Of a DNA stretch of 18,081 nt, positions 1-6,218 are shown one piece after another. The stretch is from Oscillospiraceae bacterium (GTDB lineage Bacteria > Bacillota > Clostridia > Saccharofermentanales > Saccharofermentanaceae). The notes beneath the pieces were generated by a model, which was not told where the DNA came from, searched no databases, and saw only the letters and a list, made by a program, of their open reading frames with translations. Each line of letters begins with the position of its first letter. The stretch's first letter is position 1. The DNA lies in contig CADBNJ010000166.1 in assembly GCA_902795955.1 (NCBI GenBank), positions 1 to 18,081 of the forward strand, in the 5' to 3' direction. The translations under genes and the position numbers were made by a program.

Positions 1-87
1 ATAGCCGCCGCTGCTCTCCTCCTGATAGTTATGGGATTGATAATCACGTATCCGGATGTGTTGATCAGGGAAGCCGGAGGGAAGTGA
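1..87 (+). CDS. C-terminal end of an unidentified membrane protein (5' truncated)
   Basis: Frame 1 is open from the first base to the TGA at 85-87 and gives 28 residues. They begin with a hydrophobic run rich in Ala, Leu, Ile and Val (about residues 1-16), followed by a short polar tail ending in Gly-Gly-Lys. This is what the last membrane segment and cytoplasmic or external tail of an integral membrane protein look like. The family cannot be recognised from so little. Given the context it could be a flippase, polymerase or chain-length protein of the same polysaccharide locus, but that is a guess. Its stop codon overlaps an ATG (TGATG) that opens a small downstream ORF. Confidence 0.55.
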   Translation: MAAAALLLIVMGLIITYPDVLIREAGGK

Positions 88-200
88 TGAAGCGGTTGAA
101 TTTTCAACCATTTATCCGTATTATTAATCTGAATCTTTCGGTTGTCACCAATACTTCATCAGCAGGCAATAATCTCGAGATTCGATCTCTACTAAGGTAA
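87..200 (+). CDS. Small hypothetical ORF (37 aa), possibly a gene remnant
   Basis: ATG at 87-89 overlaps the stop of the upstream gene by one base. It has a well-placed GGAGG at 76-80, six bases upstream. The reading frame runs 37 codons to TAA at 198-200, immediately before the next gene's ribosome binding site. The peptide begins MKRLNFQPFIRIINLNL and then becomes polar, without any recognised domain. The stretch FQPFIRII is also encoded by the related repeat near 6136-6159, where the one mismatch within the 26-bp core is synonymous (ATC/ATA). It may be a real small protein, the surviving 5' end of a gene broken by recombination, or a chance ORF laid over a promoter. Confidence 0.3.
   Translation: MKRLNFQPFIRIINLNLSVVTNTSSAGNNLEIRSLLR
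94..109. repeat. Perfect 7-bp inverted repeat overlapping the -35 region
   Basis: GGTTGAA (94-100) and TTCAACC (103-109) are perfect reverse complements separated by two bases. The left arm contains the -35-like hexamer of the promoter proposed at 96-124, so the site could be an operator. Only the right arm is kept in the related promoter at 6130-6158, which weakens that reading. Confidence 0.3.
96..124 (+). promoter_or_regulatory. Predicted sigma-A promoter of the CDP-sugar operon
   Basis: TTGAAT (96-101) and TATTAT (119-124) are separated by exactly 17 bp, a good match to the vegetative promoter consensus. Transcription would start near 131, leaving a leader of roughly 84 bases before the ATG at 215. 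The spacer and -10 are almost identical to those of the promoter-like site at 6130-6158. This is a prediction from sequence only. Confidence 0.5.
101..126. repeat. 26-bp intergenic repeat, copy 1
   Basis: Positions 101-126 match 6135-6160 at 25 of 26 bases, with one C/A mismatch at 116. Similarity continues weakly for about 12 more bases. Both copies lie 14-22 bases after a stop codon and upstream of a polysaccharide gene set. The repeat covers the spacer and -10 of the predicted promoter. Confidence 0.75.
171..189 (+). other. Overlapping palindromes in the leader of the CDP-sugar operon
   Basis: AATCTCGAGATT (171-182) is a perfect 12-bp palindrome. GAGAT (177-181) can instead pair with ATCTC (185-189) across a three-base loop. 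The two pairings exclude each other and lie about 10 bases before the ribosome binding site at 199-205. No poly-U follows, so this is not a terminator. A role in translation is possible but unproven. Confidence 0.25.
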
Positions 201-205
201 GGAGG
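199..205 (+). promoter_or_regulatory. Shine-Dalgarno site that decides the RfbF start
   Basis: AAGGAGG at 199-205 lies 9 bases before the ATG at 215 but only 3 bases before the ATG at 209. The spacing favours 215, which also gives the family's usual N-terminus MKVVLLAGG. Confidence 0.7.
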
Positions 206-214
206 TTTATGATC

Positions 215-997
215 ATGAAGGTTGTACTGTTGGCCGGTGGCTTTGGCACCAGGATATCTGAGGAATCTGCCTTTATGCCAAAACCGCTGATTGAGATCGG
301 CGGGATGCCCATTATCTGGCATATTATGAAAAGTTATGCCTATTATGGACATAACGAATTCATTATTTGTGCCGGATATAAACAGCATGAGATCAAAGAA
401 TGGATGCGCAATTATTATCTGAACTCCAGTGATATAACCTTCGACTACCGGGATAAGCAGGATAAGTGCATTGTACATGAATGTCACGCGGAGCCATGGA
501 AAGTCACCGTGGTGGACACCGGTCTTAATACTATGACCGGAGGACGTATCAAGCGTATCCAAAGATACGTAGAGAATGAGACATTTATGATGACTTACGG
601 AGACGGTGTCTGCGATGTCGACATAAACAAGCTTATCGATTTCCACAAGACCCACGGCAAGATAGCAACACTGACAGCAGTTATGCAGGATCAATCCAAG
701 GGTGTGCTTGATATCGGCGGAGACAATGCGGTTAAGTCATTTAGAGAGAAGAGAATATGCGATGCTGCACCGATCAACGCCGGTTTTATGGTGTTGAATC
801 CTGAGATCTTTGATTATATTAACGATGACAGCACCGTGTTTGAACGGGAATCTCTTGAACGATTGGCTGATGATGGACAGCTGATGTCATATATGCACCA
901 CGGATTCTGGCAATGCATGGACAATATAAGGGAAAAGAACAGCTTAGATAAACTTCTTCAAAGCGGACAGGCTCCGTGGAAGAAATGGAACGATTGA
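215..997 (+). CDS. rfbF: Glucose-1-phosphate cytidylyltransferase
   Basis: The product (260 aa, the usual family length) makes CDP-glucose from glucose 1-phosphate and CTP, the entry step of all CDP-deoxyhexose pathways, in the cytoplasm. The N-terminal nucleotidyltransferase signature LAGGFGTR is at residues 6-13, followed by PKPLIEIGG at 22-30. The metal-binding region YGDGV is at 128-132 (Asp130). The C-terminus carries GFWQCMDNIREK, typical of RfbF/DdhA rather than of dTDP-glucose enzymes. The ATG at 209 is an alternative start, but spacing to the ribosome site favours 215. It is the first gene of a tight operon; its stop overlaps the ribosome site (GAGGG) of the dehydratase gene 9 bases downstream. 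Family assignment is strong. Confidence 0.93.
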   Translation: MKVVLLAGGFGTRISEESAFMPKPLIEIGGMPIIWHIMKSYAYYGHNEFIICAGYKQHEIKEWMRNYYLNSSDITFDYRDKQDKCIVHECHAEPWKVTVVDTGLNTMTGGRIKRIQRYVENETFMMTYGDGVCDVDINKLIDFHKTHGKIATLTAVMQDQSKGVLDIGGDNAVKSFREKRICDAAPINAGFMVLNPEIFDYINDDSTVFERESLERLADDGQLMSYMHHGFWQCMDNIREKNSLDKLLQSGQAPWKKWND

Positions 998-1006
998 GGG
1001 ATTCAT

Positions 1007-2065
1007 ATGAACTTTGATCCGGAGTTTTATAAAGGTAAACGGGTGCTTCTGACCGGTCATACAGGATTCAAAGGTTCCTGGATGAGTATCGTGTTGGTTA
1101 ACTCAGGAGCGGAGGTGATCGGGTATTCTTCATGCAGTAAGACAGAGACCCGCCTCTTCGACCTCTGCGGCATAAAGGATCAGATCACACACATAAAGGG
1201 TGATGTCAGAGATCTTGATCATCTTAAGGAGGTTTTTGCAACCCGGCAGCCCTCAATCGTCATTCAGATGGCAGCACAGCCGTTAGTCAGGGCCGGTTAT
1301 CAGGATCCGGTCGGGACTTATGATACGAACGTTATGGGCACAGTAAATGTTCTTGAATGTGTCCGTCTCAATCCTTGTGTAAAGTCATTTCTTAACGTAA
1401 CAACAGATAAAGTCTATGAGAATAAAGAATGGACTTGGGGATACAGGGAGAACGAGCCTTTGGACGGATATGACCCGTACTCAAATTCCAAATCCTGTTC
1501 GGAACTGGTTACGCACTGTTATAAGGATTCATTCTTTGCAGATGGCCGTACTGCCATATCCACAGCACGTGCCGGAAACGTGATCGGAGGCGGTGACTTT
1601 GCAAAAGACCGCATTATCCCCGATTGCGTGAGAGCAGCTTTGAACGGGGATGATATCATTGTCCGTAATCCATACTCGACACGTCCGTATCAACATGTCC
1701 TGGAAGCTGTTTGTGCCTACCTTATGATTGCTGCGAAGCAATATCAGGATGGGAAATATGCAGGATACTACAATGTCGGTCCGGATGACAGAGACTGTCT
1801 TGAGACGGGAATCCTTGCAGATACTTTTGTAAAACACTGGGGCGAAGGCCTGAAATGGATTGACAGATATGATGGTGGCCCGCATGAGGCGAACTGTCTT
1901 AAACTCGACTGCACAAAGCTCAAAACAACTTTCGGCTGGAAGCCGCAATGGGATCTGGATACTTCCATTGTTAAGGTGATTGAATGGACTAAATGCTGGA
2001 GATCCGGCGGGAATGTACGAACCTGTATGGACGAACAGATTACTGAGTTTCTCGGAGGTAATTGA
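1007..2065 (+). CDS. rfbG: CDP-glucose 4,6-dehydratase
   Basis: A 352-aa extended short-chain dehydrogenase/reductase that converts CDP-glucose to CDP-4-keto-6-deoxyglucose using bound NAD. The Rossmann motif GHTGFKG is at residues 17-23; the FKG form is characteristic of CDP-glucose dehydratases. TTDK is at 132-135 and the catalytic YSNSK (Tyr158, Lys162) follows. Length and motif order fit RfbG/DdhB. GAGGG at 996-1000 lies 6 bases before the ATG. It sits between the cytidylyltransferase and the 3-dehydrase genes, the standard order for CDP-3,6-dideoxyhexose loci. Its stop codon lies two bases before the GTG start proposed for the next gene. Confidence 0.94.
   Translation: MNFDPEFYKGKRVLLTGHTGFKGSWMSIVLVNSGAEVIGYSSCSKTETRLFDLCGIKDQITHIKGDVRDLDHLKEVFATRQPSIVIQMAAQPLVRAGYQDPVGTYDTNVMGTVNVLECVRLNPCVKSFLNVTTDKVYENKEWTWGYRENEPLDGYDPYSNSKSCSELVTHCYKDSFFADGRTAISTARAGNVIGGGDFAKDRIIPDCVRAALNGDDIIVRNPYSTRPYQHVLEAVCAYLMIAAKQYQDGKYAGYYNVGPDDRDCLETGILADTFVKHWGEGLKWIDRYDGGPHEANCLKLDCTKLKTTFGWKPQWDLDTSIVKVIEWTKCWRSGGNVRTCMDEQITEFLGGN
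2054..2058 (+). promoter_or_regulatory. Shine-Dalgarno site that decides the RfbH start
   Basis: GGAGG at 2054-2058 is 9 bases before GTG 2068 and only 3 bases before TTG 2062. The better spacing and stronger initiation codon favour GTG 2068. Confidence 0.55.
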
Positions 2066-2067
2066 AA

Positions 2068-3411
2068 GTGGCTGAATGGAAGAATGAGGTCGAAGCCAGA
2101 GAACAAATTAGATCACTTATTGCCGACTATTATCACGATTTCAAAGAGAAGCATGACAGCTTCAAGCCCGGTGACCGTATCTCATATGCATCCCGTGTTT
2201 TTGATGAGAAGGAAATGCAGGCCTTAACAGATGCCGCTCTGGATTTTTGGCTTACGACCGGCCGATTTGCCGACAGGTTTGAGACTGATTTTGCTAAATG
2301 GCTCGGAGTTAAGTATGCATGCCTTGTCAATTCCGGTTCCTCGGCGAATCTGATTGCATTTATGGCATTAACCGCACCTGAACTGGGCAATCGTCAGATC
2401 AAGCCGGGTGATGAGGTTATTACTGTTGCCTGCGGATTCCCGACCACTGTAACCCCGATACTCAATTATGGCGCGGTCCCGGTATTTGTAGATGTAACTG
2501 TTCCGCAGTACAACATCGATGTCACAAAGCTGGAGGATGCATTTAGTAAAAAGACTAAGGCTGTCATGATCGCTCACACGCTCGGTAATCCTTTCAATCT
2601 GAAAGCAGTCAAGGCATTCTGTGACAGGCATAACCTGTGGCTTGTGGAAGACAACTGCGATTCCCTTGGCTCTCAATACACAATTGACGGAGTGACCGGA
2701 TTCACCGGAACCTGGGGCGATATCGGAACAAGTTCGTTCTACCCTCCGCATCATATGACCATGGGCGAAGGCGGATGTGTGTATACCAACGACCCTCTTC
2801 TTCACCGTCTGATCCTTTCTTTCCGTGACTGGGGGCGTGATTGTATCTGCCGGAGTGGTATGGATAACTTCTGTCATCACCGTTTCGACGGTCAGTATGG
2901 GGAACTCCCTGTCGGATACGATCACAAATATGTGTACTCGCACTTCGGATACAACCTCAAAGTCACTGATATGCAGGCGGCGGTCGGCTGTGAACAGCTG
3001 AAGAAGTTCCCCGATTTCATTGAGAGAAGAAGGCATAACTGGAACAGGCTGCATGAGTTACTGACACCTGTGGCTGATATGCTGATACTTCCTGAGCCTG
3101 CTGAGGGTTCCGATCCAAGCTGGTTCGGGTTCCTGATGTCTGTCCGTCCTGAGAGCGGACTTGACAGGAACAAGATCACCCGATATGTGGAGGATCACAA
3201 TATTCAGACCAGACTGTTATTCTCCGGGAACCTTATCAAGCATCCGTGCTTTAACCAGATCAGAGGAACTGATAAGTACAGAGTAGCCGGAGAACTGAAG
3301 GTAACAGACTTCGTAATGAACAACTCTTTTTGGGTCGGTGTCTATCCCGGAATGACCGATGAGATGATCGATCATATGGCAAAGATCATTATTGAAGCTA
3401 TACACCAATAA
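2068..3411 (+). CDS. rfbH: CDP-4-keto-6-deoxyglucose 3-dehydrase (E1), PLP and [2Fe-2S] dependent
   Basis: A 447-aa member of the DegT/DnrJ/EryC1 aminotransferase-fold family that removes the C3 hydroxyl of CDP-4-keto-6-deoxyglucose. The PLP lysine of aminotransferases is replaced by histidine: SFYPPHHMTMGEGG, first His at about residue 228, matching the catalytic His of E1. Cysteines for a [2Fe-2S] cluster are present at about 197 (EDNC) and 259, 261 and 269 (C-X-C-X7-C, within WGRDCIC). The gap between the first and second Cys is 61 residues; as I recall the Yersinia enzyme it is 57, so there is a short insertion. The family needs a separate reductase (E3), which is not seen in this window. 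Start chosen as GTG 2068; TTG 2062 is possible. Confidence 0.93.
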   Translation: MAEWKNEVEAREQIRSLIADYYHDFKEKHDSFKPGDRISYASRVFDEKEMQALTDAALDFWLTTGRFADRFETDFAKWLGVKYACLVNSGSSANLIAFMALTAPELGNRQIKPGDEVITVACGFPTTVTPILNYGAVPVFVDVTVPQYNIDVTKLEDAFSKKTKAVMIAHTLGNPFNLKAVKAFCDRHNLWLVEDNCDSLGSQYTIDGVTGFTGTWGDIGTSSFYPPHHMTMGEGGCVYTNDPLLHRLILSFRDWGRDCICRSGMDNFCHHRFDGQYGELPVGYDHKYVYSHFGYNLKVTDMQAAVGCEQLKKFPDFIERRRHNWNRLHELLTPVADMLILPEPAEGSDPSWFGFLMSVRPESGLDRNKITRYVEDHNIQTRLLFSGNLIKHPCFNQIRGTDKYRVAGELKVTDFVMNNSFWVGVYPGMTDEMIDHMAKIIIEAIHQ

Positions 3412-3422
3412 GGAGTAGCGTG

Positions 3423-4271
3423 ATGTCTTACACTGTCCGTGAGCTCGAGAAAGCAGCTATGCAGATCAGGATCAACCTTCTGCGGCTCTGTAACAAAGAA
3501 GTTATCCATATCGGAGGGGATCTGTCCATAACCGATGTTATGACCGCATTGTGGCTGGATCAGATGAATTATGATCCGAAGAATAAGAGTGATGAGGACA
3601 GGGATCGTTTCGTCCTTTCTAAGGGACATTCTTCAGCAGTAACAAGTTTTTGCCAGGCTGCACTAGGATGCTTCTCCCCTGAAGATGTCATTAATGAGTA
3701 TGCGACGGATGAGGGGCGTTTCTCTATGCATTCCTGCAATCTGGTGAACCCTTTTGTTGAAGTATCGACCGGCAGTCTTGGCCACGGGATGCCTATCGCC
3801 TGCGGAATGGCTGCAGGCCTGAGGTTAAAGGGGAACTATAAAAGCCGGGTATATACTGTTATGGGTGACGGTGAACAGTCAGAAGGTTCCATATGGGAAG
3901 CTGCTGCTAATGCAGTTCATTATAAGCTGGGCAACCTGGTTGCTATCCTTGACTATAACGGATTGGAAGCGGATGGAACGATCGATGAGATAACGGGTCT
4001 CGGGAATATTGCAGATAAATACCGTGCATTTGGCTGGAACGTAGTGGAGATCGACGGCAACGACATGAAGCAGATACTCAATGCATTTGATCATCTTCCA
4101 AGTGCGGATTCACAGGTCCCTACTTGTATCATTGCTTCTACGGTTAAAGGTAAAGGAGTCAGCTTTATGGAAGGCAACGTCCGCTGGCACGCCGGAAAGA
4201 TAACCGACGAGCAATTAAGCTCTTGCATTGATTCTCTCCGATCAGAATATGAACAGAGGTGGAGCGAATGA
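3423..4271 (+). CDS. Transketolase-like enzyme, N-terminal (ThDP diphosphate-binding) subunit
   Basis: The 282-aa product is the N-terminal half of a split transketolase. GHSS is at about residues 69-72, TGSLGHG at 117-122, and the ThDP/Mg motif GDGEQSEG starts at 148 and ends with DYN near 179. A late WHAGK resembles the conserved WHG region of transketolases. AAGGAG at 3410-3415 is 7 bases from ATG 3423, so this start is preferred to GTG 3420. The stop overlaps the next gene's start (ATGA), implying coupled, equimolar synthesis. Ordinary split transketolases serve the pentose phosphate pathway. Here the gene lies inside an RfbFGH operon, so I infer transfer of a two-carbon ketol unit to the CDP-keto-deoxysugar. 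That role is unproven. Confidence 0.88.
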   Translation: MSYTVRELEKAAMQIRINLLRLCNKEVIHIGGDLSITDVMTALWLDQMNYDPKNKSDEDRDRFVLSKGHSSAVTSFCQAALGCFSPEDVINEYATDEGRFSMHSCNLVNPFVEVSTGSLGHGMPIACGMAAGLRLKGNYKSRVYTVMGDGEQSEGSIWEAAANAVHYKLGNLVAILDYNGLEADGTIDEITGLGNIADKYRAFGWNVVEIDGNDMKQILNAFDHLPSADSQVPTCIIASTVKGKGVSFMEGNVRWHAGKITDEQLSSCIDSLRSEYEQRWSE

Positions 4272-5206
4272 GCAAAAGTTTACTGCGGAATGTGATAGGC
4301 GAATATATGACCGACCTCGGCGAGAAGAGTGACAAAGTAGTTATTGTCAACGCCGATCTTGCCGGGACTTGCAGGAACAGAGGATTTGTCGACAGATTCC
4401 CCGGACGGGCATTCAATACCGGAATAGCTGAACAAAACATGGTGTCGTTTGCTGCCGGTCTGGCTTGTGAAGGTTTTATATCTTATGCTTTCTCAATGGC
4501 ACCTTTCTTAACGATGCGGGCCTGTGAACAATGCCGCACGGATGTAGCCTACGGGAACAGAAATGTTCGCCTGATCGGCGTATATGCAGGCGTATCCGGA
4601 GGGATCTCCGGAGCTACACATTGGGCTGTTGAAGATATAGGGATAATGACATCTATTCCGGGTATTGCCGTTTTTGAAGTTAGTGATGCGAATCAGGCCA
4701 AAAGGTTGTTGGACTATTCTCTTACCTGCAACGGTCCGATGTACATCAGGAGCAGTATCGAACCTGTAGAAGACATATATGATGAGAGTATAGATGTGAT
4801 CCCCGGCGGCTCGGTAACCGTTAGAGAAGGTAATAACGGTGCTGTTCTTTGTTCCGGTGTTACTGTTCAATATGCTTTGGAAGCATCCAAGATAATAGAA
4901 GCCAGAACGGGCAAAAAGATCAGAGTAGTTGATCTGTATTCTATTAAACCGATTGATAGGAAAGCGGTCATCGACGCAGCCAAAACGGGACGTGTTGTAG
5001 TAGCCCAGGATCATAATGTTTGCGGCGGTTTGGGAAGTATCGTAAGCACGATCATTGCGGAAGAGGGTCTTAGCGTAAGATTTAAAGTGTTAGGGATCCC
5101 TGATAAGTTCGTTGCCATGGCGCATGCTCCATATCTCTACAGCAGATTCGGCATTGACTGTAACGGGATCGTTGAGGCTGTCTGCGGTCTCTTTGAAAGG
5201 AACTGA
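4268..5206 (+). CDS. Transketolase-like enzyme, C-terminal (pyrimidine-binding) subunit
   Basis: A 312-aa partner of the preceding gene, carrying the ThDP aminopyrimidine-binding domain and the transketolase C-terminal domain. GIAEQNMVSFAAGLA near residues 52-66 contains the Glu (about 55) that activates ThDP. The C-terminal part, with VVAQDHNVCGGLG, matches the regulatory-like domain found in transketolase, DXS and E1-beta proteins. GTG 4259 is an in-frame alternative, but the AGAGGTGGAG stretch at 4255-4264 suits ATG 4268, which overlaps the previous stop. The two subunits should form one active site. With the RfbH product upstream and a sugar reductase downstream, a carboligation on the CDP-sugar is the attractive reading. 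Confidence 0.88.
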   Translation: MSKSLLRNVIGEYMTDLGEKSDKVVIVNADLAGTCRNRGFVDRFPGRAFNTGIAEQNMVSFAAGLACEGFISYAFSMAPFLTMRACEQCRTDVAYGNRNVRLIGVYAGVSGGISGATHWAVEDIGIMTSIPGIAVFEVSDANQAKRLLDYSLTCNGPMYIRSSIEPVEDIYDESIDVIPGGSVTVREGNNGAVLCSGVTVQYALEASKIIEARTGKKIRVVDLYSIKPIDRKAVIDAAKTGRVVVAQDHNVCGGLGSIVSTIIAEEGLSVRFKVLGIPDKFVAMAHAPYLYSRFGIDCNGIVEAVCGLFERN

Positions 5207-5207
5207 C

Positions 5208-6113
5208 ATGCAAAAAGTTGTTATTACCGGTGCAACAGGTTTTATTGGTATCCATTTGATCAAGGAATGGCTCAAACGAGATTCTCAAATATATGCCATC
5301 ATCAGACCGGGAAGCAAAAATGCTGACCGTATTCCCCGATCTGATGTTGTGCACATTATTGAATTATCAATGGACGGATATGACAGGCTGCCTCAACTGA
5401 TCGATTCTGCAGATTGTTTTTATCATCTGGCATGGGAAGGCACCCGGGTGCCATATAGAGATGATGCAGTAATACAGGAGAAAAACTATAAGTGCTCCAT
5501 TCAAGCTTATGAGACCGCAAGACAGATCGGCTGCAAGTTCTTTTTGGGATCAGGCTCGCAGGCAGAATACGGATCGACTGCCGGTCCCGTAGACGAAGAC
5601 CATCCGTGTGATCCGACTACTGAATACGGCAGGCAAAAGCTTTGTACGTGCAGTGAATTGCTCCGCAGGTCAGAGCATGACGGGATCAGATTAATATGGA
5701 CCCGTATATTCAGTATTTATGGTCCTGATGATTACCCGGGAACACTGATAATGACTTCTATCGACAAGATGATGAGAAATGAGAGCATAAAAATGACAGA
5801 GGGCACTCAATTATGGGACTATCTGTACGTTACAGATGCTGCAAAGGCAATGGTCATGTTCGCAGAAAAGGAATGCGATAGTGGTATATACAATATTGCA
5901 AGCGGTGACCATAAGCCGTTAAGAGAATTCATTGCCCGAATCGCTGAATTGACCGGTTCAGACAGTGAATTATTGTTCGGGGCGGTGCCATACGGATCAG
6001 AGGGCATAAGGAACTTAATGCCGGATCCCGGTAAGATCAAGCGGGCTCTGCAATGGGAGCCTGACGTTACATTTGATGATGGTATCCTGACTATCATTCA
6101 AACAAAGAAGTGA
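5208..6113 (+). CDS. NAD(P)-dependent sugar epimerase/reductase (extended SDR)
   Basis: 301-aa nucleotide-sugar SDR. The Rossmann motif GATGFIG is at residues 8-14, GSGSQAEYG at 114-122 and catalytic YGRQK (Tyr140, Lys144) follows. AAAGGA at 5196-5201 sits 6 bases before ATG 5208. An in-frame ATG at 5112 lies inside the transketolase gene and precedes the Rossmann start by 32 residues, so it is rejected. As the last gene of the operon it probably reduces a keto group on the CDP-sugar, either at C4 or on a side chain added by the transketolase pair, much as YerK2 does in yersiniose synthesis. It could also be an epimerase; substrate cannot be told from sequence. Confidence 0.88.
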   Translation: MQKVVITGATGFIGIHLIKEWLKRDSQIYAIIRPGSKNADRIPRSDVVHIIELSMDGYDRLPQLIDSADCFYHLAWEGTRVPYRDDAVIQEKNYKCSIQAYETARQIGCKFFLGSGSQAEYGSTAGPVDEDHPCDPTTEYGRQKLCTCSELLRRSEHDGIRLIWTRIFSIYGPDDYPGTLIMTSIDKMMRNESIKMTEGTQLWDYLYVTDAAKAMVMFAEKECDSGIYNIASGDHKPLREFIARIAELTGSDSELLFGAVPYGSEGIRNLMPDPGKIKRALQWEPDVTFDDGILTIIQTKK

Positions 6114-6129
6114 TGCCAGCTTGCCTCTC

Positions 6130-6158
6130 TTGTTTTTTCAACCATTTATACGTATTAT
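6130..6158 (+). promoter_or_regulatory. Predicted sigma-A promoter of the GtrB/GtrA genes
   Basis: TTGTTT (6130-6135) and TATTAT (6153-6158) are separated by 17 bp. The spacer and -10 are nearly identical to those of the promoter proposed at 96-124, while the -35 differs. Transcription would begin near 6165, about 54 bases before ATG 6219. Confidence 0.45.
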
Positions 6159-6160
6159 TA
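6135..6160. repeat. 26-bp intergenic repeat, copy 2
   Basis: Matches 101-126 at 25 of 26 bases. It lies 22 bases after the epimerase stop. Read in the frame starting at 6136 it encodes FQPFIRIII and then LYLIITVFVDKE before a stop at 6220-6222, resembling the peptide of the 87-200 ORF; no convincing start or ribosome site precedes it in that frame. Confidence 0.75.
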
Positions 6161-6218
6161 TTTTGTATTTGATAATTACGGTATTTGTTGATAAAGAAAG
6201 GTTGCAAGATCATAAACA

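Noticed and set aside
3423..5206. Pyruvate dehydrogenase E1 alpha/beta or DXS instead of a split transketolase
   Set aside because: The GHSS, TGSLGHG and GDGEQSEG motifs and the split point fit transketolase halves better. The E1-beta-like C-terminal fold is shared by all three families.
5112..5207. Longer start of the SDR epimerase gene at ATG 5112
   Set aside because: The extra 32 residues overlap the transketolase gene and precede the Rossmann motif, which normally starts within a few residues of the N-terminus. ATG 5208 has a good ribosome site.
6098..6145. Terminator after the epimerase gene because of the run of six T at 6133-6138
   Set aside because: No stable GC stem precedes the T-run; only a weak, bulged A/T-rich pairing is possible. 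The T-run lies inside the promoter-like repeat.
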